Shown: positions 28,234 through 36,435 of the stretch, in pieces | How positions within the stretch are numbered: position 1 is the first letter of the stretch | Layout of the letters: each line of letters begins with the position of its first letter | Source: Xylanibacter ruminicola Ga6B6 | Lineage (GTDB): Bacteria; Bacteroidota; Bacteroidia; Bacteroidales; Bacteroidaceae | DNA length: 64,000 bases | Direction of reading: 5' to 3' | Assembly (NCBI RefSeq): GCF_000687715.1 | Contig: NZ_JHXD01000002.1 | Location: forward strand, 248,001 to 312,000 | The notes under the pieces: model-generated | Databases searched by the model: none | Told to the model about the DNA's origin: nothing | Seen by the model: the letters and a program-made list of their open reading frames with translations, nothing else | Translations under genes and position numbers: made by a program

Positions 28234-30357
28234 ATGAAACGTAATATTTCAAATATCATCTGTGGTGTTGTCGCCGTCTGTGGCCTCGCTTCATGTGCCG
28301 ACACAGACATGATCAACATCTTTAAGGATAAGACTAAGAATCTGAAGGACTATGAGTACCTGAATGATTACGATGCGCTTAAAACATTTTCTAACCCTAA
28401 GGCTTCTCCCAATTTCAAGTTGGGAGTGGCCTTGGAGGCAGATGAATATAATGCCAACGGTCTTGTTACACGTCTGGCTAATGCCAACTTCATGGAGCTG
28501 ACAGCAGGAAATGCAATGAAAATGGCTTCGTGTGTGGATGAGAATGGTAATCTGAACTTCGAGAATGTTCAGGCCTTTGTTAATAACGCTGAGGCCAATG
28601 GTGTGTCGGTTTATGGTCACACACTGGCTTGGCATGCTCAGCAGCCCCTGAAGTGGTTGGAGAAGCTGCTCAAAGATAAGGAGCTCGACATCGATCCTAA
28701 TGCGAAGCTTGAGAAGGAAGACTATTCTGGTGACTTTGTGGGCATGTCAAAGTTCCCTTATTATGTGATGGGTTATGAGCCATCTATTGTTAATGGCTGT
28801 CTGCATTCAGAGAACCCTGGTTCATGGTATCAGTATTTTATTGCTGATGGTATTTCTATCCCAGCCGATGGCAATTATACTGCTATTGTAAAGGTTAAAG
28901 GTTCTGTTGCAAATGATGGTCTTACCCTGAACTGTGGCTGGGGCTGGGGCTCTGGCGAGTCAGCTTCTGGTAAACTGAAGATTACAACAGACTGGACTGA
29001 GCAGAAGGTCGACTTTACCGGAATTCCTGGTGGAAAGAAGTGTAACCTTGTACTTCAGCCTGGTAGCTATGACGGTACTCTTGATATCCAGACCGTTCGT
29101 CTGGTTCATTACGAATCACCTGCTATCGAGGTTGCAGTTAACGATTATGATTACTCGTTCAAGGATGTTAGTAAGTTCCCATATTATGTGATGGGCTACG
29201 AGCCAACAATTGTTAATGGCTGTCTGCATTCAGAGAACCCAGGTTCATGGTATCAGTACTTCATTGCTGATAACATTCCGCATCCTATCGAGGGTACTTA
29301 TGTTGCAACCGTACGTGTAAAAGCTTCAAAGGCTGGCAGCATGGCTCTTAATATGGGCTGGGGCTGGGGCTCTGGCGAATCTGCATCTGGAACTTTGAAG
29401 GTTGATACTGAATGGAAGGATGTGAAGGTTACCTATGATAATATCCCTGCCAAGTCATGTAACCTGGTACTCCAGCCTGGTAGCTTCGATGGTGTTATTG
29501 ACATCGCATCGGTGAAGGTTGACCACATCGTAAAGATGAACACACTGCCTCTGACAGAGAAAGAGAAGAAGGATACACTGACTTATGCTTTGGATAAGTG
29601 GATCGGTGGTATCATGACTGCTTGTGATGGTAAGGTAAAGGCTTGGGACGTAGTAAACGAGGCACTCTCAAGCGGACATGCCGATGCTGAGGGCGTATAT
29701 GCTTTGCAGCACCTGAAGGATCAGCAGGATCCAGAAAAGGCTGCAACCGAGAGCTTCTTCTGGCAGGATTATCTGGGCGATATCGACTATGTTCGTACTG
29801 CCGTTAAGCTGGCTCGCAAGTATGGTCCACAGGATATGAAGCTCTTCATCAACGACTATAACCTTGAGGCTGCTTGGGATCAGAACAACAAGGCCAAGAG
29901 TCTGGTTGCTTGGATTAAGCGTTGGGAGGCTGACGGCGAGACCAAGATTGATGGTATCGGTAGTCAGATGCACGTAACCTACAGTATGAATGCCGACAAG
30001 CAGAAGGCTAATGAAGAGGCTGTTGTGAACATGCTGAACATTCTGGCTGGTAGCAAGAAGTTGGTTAAGATCTCTGAGCTTGATATGGGCTGCGAGGATG
30101 AAGCCGGCAATGTTATTAAGACAGAGAATATGACCGAGGAGCAGCATAAGGCTATGTCTGCTTACTATAAGTTCATCATCGAGAAGTACTTTGAGATTAT
30201 CCCTGCTGACCAGCAGTATGGTATCTGCCAGTGGTGCATTACCGATGCTCCAACTAACTCAGGTTGGCGCAAGGGTGAGCCTGTAGGTCTCTGGGATCTC
30301 GATTATAACCGTAAACATACCTACGGCGGATTTGCTGATGGTTTGAACGGTAAATGA
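28234..30357 (+). CDS. xyn10C: Surface endo-xylanase GH10 with two inserted carbohydrate-binding modules
   Basis: This 707-residue lipoprotein (C21 in LASC) has a GH10 barrel split by a large insertion. Barrel part one is about 55-165 and holds GHTLAWHAQQP. Two tandem CBM4/22-type modules follow (173-293 and 314-432). Barrel part two is about 440-700, with acid/base E476 in WDVVNEA and nucleophile E615 in ISELDMG. The modules are near-copies of each other, 141 residues apart. The lipid anchor suggests a surface endo-xylanase that makes oligosaccharides for the SusCD pairs. Its position at the end of the xus operon and the CBM insertion match Xyn10C-type enzymes. A strong terminator follows at 30408-30437. 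Confidence 0.93.
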   Translation: MKRNISNIICGVVAVCGLASCADTDMINIFKDKTKNLKDYEYLNDYDALKTFSNPKASPNFKLGVALEADEYNANGLVTRLANANFMELTAGNAMKMASCVDENGNLNFENVQAFVNNAEANGVSVYGHTLAWHAQQPLKWLEKLLKDKELDIDPNAKLEKEDYSGDFVGMSKFPYYVMGYEPSIVNGCLHSENPGSWYQYFIADGISIPADGNYTAIVKVKGSVANDGLTLNCGWGWGSGESASGKLKITTDWTEQKVDFTGIPGGKKCNLVLQPGSYDGTLDIQTVRLVHYESPAIEVAVNDYDYSFKDVSKFPYYVMGYEPTIVNGCLHSENPGSWYQYFIADNIPHPIEGTYVATVRVKASKAGSMALNMGWGWGSGESASGTLKVDTEWKDVKVTYDNIPAKSCNLVLQPGSFDGVIDIASVKVDHIVKMNTLPLTEKEKKDTLTYALDKWIGGIMTACDGKVKAWDVVNEALSSGHADAEGVYALQHLKDQQDPEKAATESFFWQDYLGDIDYVRTAVKLARKYGPQDMKLFINDYNLEAAWDQNNKAKSLVAWIKRWEADGETKIDGIGSQMHVTYSMNADKQKANEEAVVNMLNILAGSKKLVKISELDMGCEDEAGNVIKTENMTEEQHKAMSAYYKFIIEKYFEIIPADQQYGICQWCITDAPTNSGWRKGEPVGLWDLDYNRKHTYGGFADGLNGK

Positions 30358-30407
30358 TATTGTTTGTCTATGAGCAGACAATTTTAGAACTTTACATTGT
30401 TTTTGGA

Positions 30408-30437
30408 GCCTGGGCTTGTGAAAGTCCAGGCTTTTTT
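30408..30437 (+). terminator. Intrinsic terminator after the xus-xyn10C operon
   Basis: GCCTGGGCTT (30408-30417) pairs with AAGTCCAGGC (30422-30431), with one wobble, around GTGA; T6 follows. Confidence 0.88.
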
Positions 30438-30461
30438 CTTGGTAGGTTCAAGAAAAATGTG

Positions 30462-30469
30462 TAATTTTG
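30462..30469 (+). promoter_or_regulatory. -7 element before the duplicated membrane/CxxCH module
   Basis: TAATTTTG followed by CAG, 25 bp before the ATG at 30495. The region where the shared operator would sit is the terminator hairpin, so this unit does not appear to carry the xylan operator. Confidence 0.55.
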
Positions 30470-30494
30470 CAGGGTTTTTAGAAAGATCAGATTT

Positions 30495-32153
30495 ATGAAG
30501 CCTGAATACATCAACAGATATCTCCAGATGGTAGTCAAAAAGAATTGGATTTTGTCAGTTTTTCTTGGCGCTTTGATCTTTTTGTTTTGGGGAGGTTATC
30601 TGCCGCATGCACTTTCTTACGCAGAGCAATACCAACTGTTTTTGTGGACGCCTGACTATTTGCTGGGATGCTTGGACCATCCAGGAGGGGCTGCCGAATG
30701 GCTGGAAACGTGTCTGGTGCAGTTTTATTATCTGCCGTGGTTGGGGGCTATGATTCTGGCCTTGCTTTTTATCAGCTATCAGCGGATGGTGGCAAGTTGG
30801 TTAAAGGCTGAGTCTTTCCTGCTGAGTTTGATTCCTACTATGTTGCTCTTTTGGGCGATGGGCGATCTGGATGTGCTTCTTTCGTTTCCTATTGCTGTTG
30901 TGGCTTCTCTGGCTATGGCTCAGATTGGTATGAGCAATCGTTGGTTGGATATCAGCAAGGAAATTGTTCTGACCCCATTGGTATATTGGTTGATAGGTCC
31001 GATGGCTTGGCTGTATGTGGCATTACGCATAGTGGTGAATTACAAGCGCTTTATCTGGCTGCCATTATGGTTGTTGGCCATACAACTGGTGTTGTGGCAT
31101 ACGTTGCTGGAGCAGTTACCCTTACACTCGGTGATGTGTTCTATGGGCTATTATCGTAGTCTATCGGTGGTTCCCCTGCTATGGATAGTGCCTCTCTCCG
31201 TACTGTTATGCGTGCTGGCTGACCGACTATATATAAATAAGGTATTAAAATGGCCTGTCCAGGCTATTGCCGTTGTGGTGTTAGGCTGGCTTGCTGTGAC
31301 ACGTGGTTATGCCGATGAGCGTTACGAGCTGGTATGGCAAGACTATCAAATCAGAAACGAGCATTGGGACGATATCATCAAAGGGGCCGAACAGAAAACA
31401 GTGGAAACAGCATTCTGGTCAAATAGCGTTAATCTGGCATTGGCAGAACGTCGCCAGTTGGCTGATAGAATGTTCGATTTCTATCAGAGTGGTATCGATG
31501 CCTTATTGATGAATATGGTTCGCGATCCGTTCTCGAATATTCCTGCTGCCGAGGCTTTCTATCGTTTGGGAATGATTAATTCGGCTCAACGGTATATGTT
31601 CGACATGCAGGAGTCGATCAATAATGGCAGAAAGAGCGGACGTTTTACTCAGCGCATTGCTGAGTGCTATATTATCAACGGGAAATACGATTTGGCCAGG
31701 AAACATCTGGCGCTCCTGAAGAACAGCCTGTTTTATAAGGGCTGGGCAGAAGAGGCTGAACAATACCTGGGCGATGAGGCTAAGATAAATGCCCATCCGG
31801 TATGGGGCCAGTTGCGACAGTATCGACAGAAACAGGATTTTCTGTTCTACTATCCGGAGATGGCTTCGATGCTGGGTAGCTTGTTTAATGGCAACAGATT
31901 GAATACCATGGCCTTGGATTATTTCGTAGCGCAGGTTCTGTTGAACGGCGACGCGCCAACCTTCCAGCAGGCATTACCATGGGTAGAGCAGTGTGGAGGC
32001 TATATGCAGATGCCCCGTGGCTATCAAGATGCCTTGAACTGTATCCAGCGTCAGGGTAATGTGCCTGGTTCGCCGTATGCTGCCTTTATCAGCAGGATGT
32101 TAGCGAAAGCACAGCAACAACAAAACAATCAAGTGTATGAAACGGCTCATTAA
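30495..32153 (+). CDS. Polytopic membrane protein with C-terminal helical repeats (module copy 1)
   Basis: The 552-residue protein has about eight hydrophobic segments in the first 270 residues (for example WILSVFLGALIFLFWGGYLP, IPTMLLFWAMGDLDVLL, VVPLLWIVPLSVLLCVLA). A soluble C-terminal part (about 275-552) looks like TPR-type helix pairs (AEAFYRLGMINSAQRY, AECYIINGKYDLARKHLALLKNSLFYKGWAEEAEQYL). It resembles DUF6057-type proteins of Bacteroidota as far as I recognise them; no function is known to me. The following lipoprotein gene overlaps it by 17 bp, and the pair is repeated at 33623-36316, so the two products probably act together. Confidence 0.65.
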   Translation: MKPEYINRYLQMVVKKNWILSVFLGALIFLFWGGYLPHALSYAEQYQLFLWTPDYLLGCLDHPGGAAEWLETCLVQFYYLPWLGAMILALLFISYQRMVASWLKAESFLLSLIPTMLLFWAMGDLDVLLSFPIAVVASLAMAQIGMSNRWLDISKEIVLTPLVYWLIGPMAWLYVALRIVVNYKRFIWLPLWLLAIQLVLWHTLLEQLPLHSVMCSMGYYRSLSVVPLLWIVPLSVLLCVLADRLYINKVLKWPVQAIAVVVLGWLAVTRGYADERYELVWQDYQIRNEHWDDIIKGAEQKTVETAFWSNSVNLALAERRQLADRMFDFYQSGIDALLMNMVRDPFSNIPAAEAFYRLGMINSAQRYMFDMQESINNGRKSGRFTQRIAECYIINGKYDLARKHLALLKNSLFYKGWAEEAEQYLGDEAKINAHPVWGQLRQYRQKQDFLFYYPEMASMLGSLFNGNRLNTMALDYFVAQVLLNGDAPTFQQALPWVEQCGGYMQMPRGYQDALNCIQRQGNVPGSPYAAFISRMLAKAQQQQNNQVYETAH

Positions 32154-33621
32154 TCATATTTCTATCGTTTTGACAGCGGTCTTCTGTCTGCTTGTGTTGG
32201 AAGGCTGTCGGCATCAGGTGGAGCATGCAACTCGTGTACATCAGGTGCCAGCTATCTATCCCGACTATGTGGGAGTGACTATCCCTGCGGGTATTGCTCC
32301 CTTGGATTTTAATTTTGTGGGTAACGATGTGGACCTGTTGGATGTAACGGTTCGTGGCTCCAAGGGAGGGGAACTTCATGTACAAGGTGATTGGGCTGAT
32401 TTCGATATTGAAGCCTGGCAACAACTGACCCAACAGAATGTTGGTGGTGAGTTGCTATTTACTGTTTGTGTGGAACGTGATGACGAGTGGACACAGTATG
32501 ATGATTTCAAGGTATATGTGAGCAAACAGCCTTTAGAGGATTATGGCTTGACTTATCGTCGCATTCCGCCTGGCTATGAGGTGGGAGGCGCTAACATTGG
32601 TATCTATCAGCGTGATTTGCATAGTTTCGACGAGACTGCCATTTTGAAGGTGAGTGCTGTTTACGGCCATTGCATCAACTGTCATACAGCTAACCAGACC
32701 GATCCTTCTGCGCTTACCATGCAGTTCCGTGGCGAAGGTGGTGGCACCCTGGTGCAGAAGAATGGCAACCAGCAATGGCTGAACACCCGTACCGATTCGA
32801 CCAAGGCAGCTGGCAGCTATGCCTATTGGCATCCATCGGGGCGATATTGTGCTTATGCCGTGAATTCGGTGCATCAGAATTTCCATGTGGGTACCGAGAA
32901 ACGTATCGAGGCTTATCACCGTTTTAGCAATCTGGTTCTTTTAGATACTCAGACCAACCAACTGATACTCTCGTCTTTGTTGCAGACGAAGGATCAGGAG
33001 ATATTCCCTGCTTTCTCGCCCGATGGAAAGTATCTGTATTACAGTACTTCGAAACCATGCAATCTGCCTGCAGAGTACGAGAAGGTGAAGTGTAGTATTT
33101 GCCGAATTGCCTTTGATGAAAAGACAGGTTCCTTTGGTAGCGAGGTTGATACACTGGTAAATACTGCGGCTACCGGTAAGAGCTATACGTTGGTTCGTCC
33201 TTCTTACGATGGACGTTGGCTGATGTTCTGTGTGAGCGACCATAGTAATTTCCCGGTGTTCCAGAATGATGCCGACTTATGGCTGATGGATTTGAAAACA
33301 GGTGAGATGCGTGAACTGAAGGAGGTAAACAGTCGTCAGACGGAGAGCTTTCATAACTGGAGCTCAAACAGTGGATGGTTCGTATTCTCGTCGAAACGTG
33401 AGAATGGCGAGTACGCCCAGCTTTACTTGTCATCGATAGATGATAAGGGGCGTGTTACAAAGCCGTTCTTGTTGCCGCAGCGTAATCCCAAGAAATACTA
33501 CGGCGAATTGTTCGACTCGTATAATGTGCCCGATTTCACTAAAACACCAGTAAGTCTGGATGTACATGAGGTTCACAGACAGGTGTTTGATGGCAAAAGA
33601 CAACAGGTAGAGGTGAGATGA
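32137..33621 (+). CDS. CxxCH-containing TolB/PD40-type beta-propeller lipoprotein (copy 1)
   Basis: The 494-residue protein has a probable lipoprotein signal with C24 (VLEGC; E at -2 is unusual), then a beta domain (YPDYVGVTIPAGIAPLDF). A single c-type heme-like motif CINCH (C179, C182, H183) is followed by TolB/PD40-like propeller repeats, including YWHPSGRYCAYAVN, FPAFSPDGKYLYYSTSK, VRPSYDGRWLMF and NWSSNSGWFVFSSKR. It could carry one covalent heme or use the cysteines otherwise; no distal ligand can be assigned. It overlaps the 3' end of the membrane-protein gene and is followed at 1-bp distance by the second module copy. No function is established to my knowledge. Confidence 0.65.
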   Translation: MKRLINHISIVLTAVFCLLVLEGCRHQVEHATRVHQVPAIYPDYVGVTIPAGIAPLDFNFVGNDVDLLDVTVRGSKGGELHVQGDWADFDIEAWQQLTQQNVGGELLFTVCVERDDEWTQYDDFKVYVSKQPLEDYGLTYRRIPPGYEVGGANIGIYQRDLHSFDETAILKVSAVYGHCINCHTANQTDPSALTMQFRGEGGGTLVQKNGNQQWLNTRTDSTKAAGSYAYWHPSGRYCAYAVNSVHQNFHVGTEKRIEAYHRFSNLVLLDTQTNQLILSSLLQTKDQEIFPAFSPDGKYLYYSTSKPCNLPAEYEKVKCSICRIAFDEKTGSFGSEVDTLVNTAATGKSYTLVRPSYDGRWLMFCVSDHSNFPVFQNDADLWLMDLKTGEMRELKEVNSRQTESFHNWSSNSGWFVFSSKRENGEYAQLYLSSIDDKGRVTKPFLLPQRNPKKYYGELFDSYNVPDFTKTPVSLDVHEVHRQVFDGKRQQVEVR

Positions 33622-33622
33622 T

Positions 33623-34852
33623 ATGAGAGAAATGAAGAAGAATTGGCCCATTTACATGACTATTCTTTTCGGAATAGTGCTGTTTTGTTTCTGGAACTAT
33701 GTGCGTCCGGCGCAGATAGAAGCCCGTGAAGCTTTTCAGTTGTTTCTCTTTCAGAGTGATTATTTTCTGTCGCGTTTGTCGGTGCCTGGTGGTATGGCGC
33801 GATATGTGGCCGAATTCTTGGTACAGTTCTTCAGGTCGGTGGCTTTAGGCGCACTGATAACTGCGGTTCTGTTGGTGCTTATACAGTGGTTGTCGTGGAA
33901 ACTGTTGTGTCGCAACATGACTGCAGTCAGTCCTAGTCACCTCTTTCCATTTTCATTCCTTCCATCTTTTGCCTTATGGAAGATGATATGTGATATGGAT
34001 GTGTCGATGACGCTTCCTGTTGCCGTCTTGTTGACGTGGCTGCTGATGTTGGTGTTGCCGAATAGAAGAAAGCCGAGCCTTGTTTCTTCGTTGGTGTTGA
34101 TACCAATCGGATATTGGTTGCTTGGTCCCGTCATTATCTGTCTGGTATGTTGCCATTTCAAGTGGCTACAGAAGTCGGATGATCGCATTGTTGTGCTGGC
34201 AGAATCTGCTGGCTTGACCATTCTGTTGGCGGCATGTGTGCTTGTTAGTTCACATGTGGTACCATATTCTTTGTGGAATATCACTAAGGGTATAGATTAC
34301 TGGATGATTCAGAGTGATAAGGCTGGAACGTACGAAGAAATAGAGTACGACTATCTGCTGCAACAGAAACAATGGGGTAAGATTATTACGCTTTCTGAAG
34401 AAGAGGAGCCCAAGTCGTTGGCTTGTAAGAATGTGGTCCGTTTGGCAAAGTATTACGAGAAACGTATCTCTGGCGAAGAGTTGAAAGAGAATATGCTGCA
34501 TCCAAACAAGGTGCTGACCAGTGGCGCTGCAGCGATGATGATGAGTGATGTATATCTTCATATGGGATTTGTTAATATGTCGCAGCGAGCTGCCTTTGAG
34601 GTGATGATGAGTTCGCCTAATTATAATATGAGTGGTAGAGAACTTTCACGACTGGTTGAGACAAATCTGATAACCGGACAGTATGAGGTGGCATTGAAGT
34701 ACATTTCGCTGTTGGAACATACACTTTTTTATCGCAGCTGGGCCAAACAGATGCGACAGCTGGCTACTAATCCTGAACTGATTAAGCGCTCACCGAAATA
34801 CGGTTCTCTGCAAGAGGTTTATCAGCAAACGGTTGATGTGTTTTTCTTTTAA
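33623..34852 (+). CDS. Polytopic membrane protein with C-terminal helical repeats (module copy 2, shorter)
   Basis: The 409-residue protein is a paralogue of the one at 30495. Shared features are the N-terminal membrane segment and AFQLFLFQSDYFLSRLSVPGG (compare EQYQLFLWTPDYLLGCLDHPGG), several hydrophobic helices, and the helical C-terminus LVETNLITGQYEVALKYISLLEHTLFYRSWAKQMRQL. It lacks roughly the last 120 residues of copy 1 and ends DVFFF just after that match. The ATG at 33623 is used; an ATG at 33632 is also possible. It sits between the two CxxCH lipoprotein genes, 1 bp after the first and 12 bp before the second. Confidence 0.6.
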   Translation: MREMKKNWPIYMTILFGIVLFCFWNYVRPAQIEAREAFQLFLFQSDYFLSRLSVPGGMARYVAEFLVQFFRSVALGALITAVLLVLIQWLSWKLLCRNMTAVSPSHLFPFSFLPSFALWKMICDMDVSMTLPVAVLLTWLLMLVLPNRRKPSLVSSLVLIPIGYWLLGPVIICLVCCHFKWLQKSDDRIVVLAESAGLTILLAACVLVSSHVVPYSLWNITKGIDYWMIQSDKAGTYEEIEYDYLLQQKQWGKIITLSEEEEPKSLACKNVVRLAKYYEKRISGEELKENMLHPNKVLTSGAAAMMMSDVYLHMGFVNMSQRAAFEVMMSSPNYNMSGRELSRLVETNLITGQYEVALKYISLLEHTLFYRSWAKQMRQLATNPELIKRSPKYGSLQEVYQQTVDVFFF

Positions 34853-34864
34853 AAAAGTAATAGC

Positions 34865-36316
34865 ATGAAGAAAAAGATATATACGGGTATGATGATGGCG
34901 CTGCTGGCAGTAGTACTGTCGGCCTGCGGTCTGCATCCCGATAATGTGCAACCAGTTAATCAGTTGCCGGCTATTTTCCCCGATTATGTGGGTGTAACAG
35001 TACCCGTTGAGATTGCACCGCTAAATTTCGCGATGACCGATGATGCGTTTACCGATATCTATGTGGATGTGAAAGGTATGAAGGGTGGCAGCATGCATGC
35101 TGAGGGGTCCTATGCTGATTTTGATATTGATGAATGGCATCAGTTATTAGCTGCCAACAAAGGAAGTCGCCTGATTGTATCAGTTTGGGCACGCAAAGGG
35201 GACAACTGGTATCAGTATCGCGATTTCTCTATCAATGTGAGTCCTTATTCTTTGGATGAGTGGGGTGTTACCTATCGTAGAATTGCGCCCAGCTATGCAC
35301 TCTATGGTCATATGGGATTGTATCAGCGTTGTCTTTCTGATTTCTCAGAAACATCGATGCTTGAGAATTCGCAAGTCTATGGTCAGTGTATCAACTGTCA
35401 TACACAGAATCGTACGAATCCAGAACAGTATGTGTTCCATGTGAGAGGTGAACATGGGACTACCGTTGTGCATAATCATGGAAAAGATAAACTGCTAAAA
35501 GCCCGTAACGACAGTCTGGGTGGTTCGATGGTATATCCTTATTGGCATCCCGGAGGGCGCTATTGTGCTTTCTCCACTAATAAGACCGCTCAGATGTTCC
35601 ATAATGGCAACAACAAACGTATTGAGGTGTTTGATACCTCGTCGGATGTGTTTGTATACGACATGGAGCAGCATGTGGTAATCAAGGATACTCTGATTAT
35701 GAAGACTGGCTGGGCTGAGAATACACCAGCCTTTTCGTCAGATGGTAAGTGGTTGTATTTCACGACTGCCAGATGTGGCAACTATCCCAAAGGCTATGAC
35801 CAGGTAAAGTATAGTCTTTGTAGAGTGTCTTTTGATGAGAAAGCAGGTAAGATCGGTACCGAGGTGGATACGTTGGTAAATGCTGATGTAACAGGTAAAA
35901 GCGTAACTTGGCCTCGACCTTCGTATGATGGGAAGTTCCTGATGTACACGCAGTTAGATTATGGCTATTTCTCGGTATGGCACCCAGAGGCAGATTTATG
36001 TATGCTTGATCTTGAGACGGGAGTAAGCAGACCATTGAACGAGGTGAATAGCACGCGTTCGGAGAGTTTGCATAACTGGACCCGTAATAGTCGTTGGTTC
36101 CTGTTTACCAGTAGGCGGGATGATGGTCTTTATACACGTCTCTATTTCTCGTCTGTCGATGAACATGGAAAGGCTACCAAGCCATTTCTTCTTCCACAGC
36201 ATAATCCCAAGGTGTATTATCAACGCTTAATGTATTCGTATAACACCCCCGATTTTACATCAGCACCAGTAAAAACGAATGCTCGCGAAATGGGTAGGAA
36301 AATAGAGCGTTTCTGA
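34865..36316 (+). CDS. CxxCH-containing TolB/PD40-type beta-propeller lipoprotein (copy 2)
   Basis: The 483-residue protein is a clear paralogue of the one at 32137. It has lipobox C21 (LSAC), the opening QLPAIFPDYVGVTVPVEIAPLNF, YRRIAPSYALYGHMGLYQR, the motif VYGQCINCHTQNRTNP (C175, C178, H179), and propeller repeats YWHPGGRYCAFSTN, TPAFSSDGKWLYF, PRPSYDGKFLMY and NWTRNSRWFLFTSRR. CINCHT is identical in both copies, so the cysteines and histidine are under constraint. It ends the module; the next transcription unit starts with its own operator 27 bp downstream. Confidence 0.65.
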   Translation: MKKKIYTGMMMALLAVVLSACGLHPDNVQPVNQLPAIFPDYVGVTVPVEIAPLNFAMTDDAFTDIYVDVKGMKGGSMHAEGSYADFDIDEWHQLLAANKGSRLIVSVWARKGDNWYQYRDFSINVSPYSLDEWGVTYRRIAPSYALYGHMGLYQRCLSDFSETSMLENSQVYGQCINCHTQNRTNPEQYVFHVRGEHGTTVVHNHGKDKLLKARNDSLGGSMVYPYWHPGGRYCAFSTNKTAQMFHNGNNKRIEVFDTSSDVFVYDMEQHVVIKDTLIMKTGWAENTPAFSSDGKWLYFTTARCGNYPKGYDQVKYSLCRVSFDEKAGKIGTEVDTLVNADVTGKSVTWPRPSYDGKFLMYTQLDYGYFSVWHPEADLCMLDLETGVSRPLNEVNSTRSESLHNWTRNSRWFLFTSRRDDGLYTRLYFSSVDEHGKATKPFLLPQHNPKVYYQRLMYSYNTPDFTSAPVKTNAREMGRKIERF

Positions 36317-36342
36317 TGATATCGATCTTGCTTTAAGTTATC

Positions 36343-36408
36343 TGTTACGTTTCACAAAGTAAATGATACATATAGGAAATCTAATATCGTTATTTTGTGC
36401 TACCTTTG
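36343..36408 (+). promoter_or_regulatory. HTCS-type operator and promoter of the GH43-GH31-esterase operon
   Basis: Operator 36343-36371 reads TGTTAC-N7-AAAG-N4-TGATAC, then AT: the consensus form. It ends 29 bp before TACCTTTG (36401-36408). The ATG is at 36436. No TTTG lies at the -33 position. Confidence 0.8.
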
Positions 36409-36435
36409 CAGCAGTAAACTAATAAGCGAGAAAGA

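Noticed and set aside
30404-30432. Possible operator before the duplicated membrane/CxxCH module
   Set aside because: The expected position is filled by the xyn10C terminator hairpin; no TGTTAC/AAAG/TGATAC pattern is present.
30495-36316. Module as a recently acquired mobile island
   Set aside because: Composition matches its neighbours, there are no recombination genes or flanking repeats, and promoters are of the same type as the rest.
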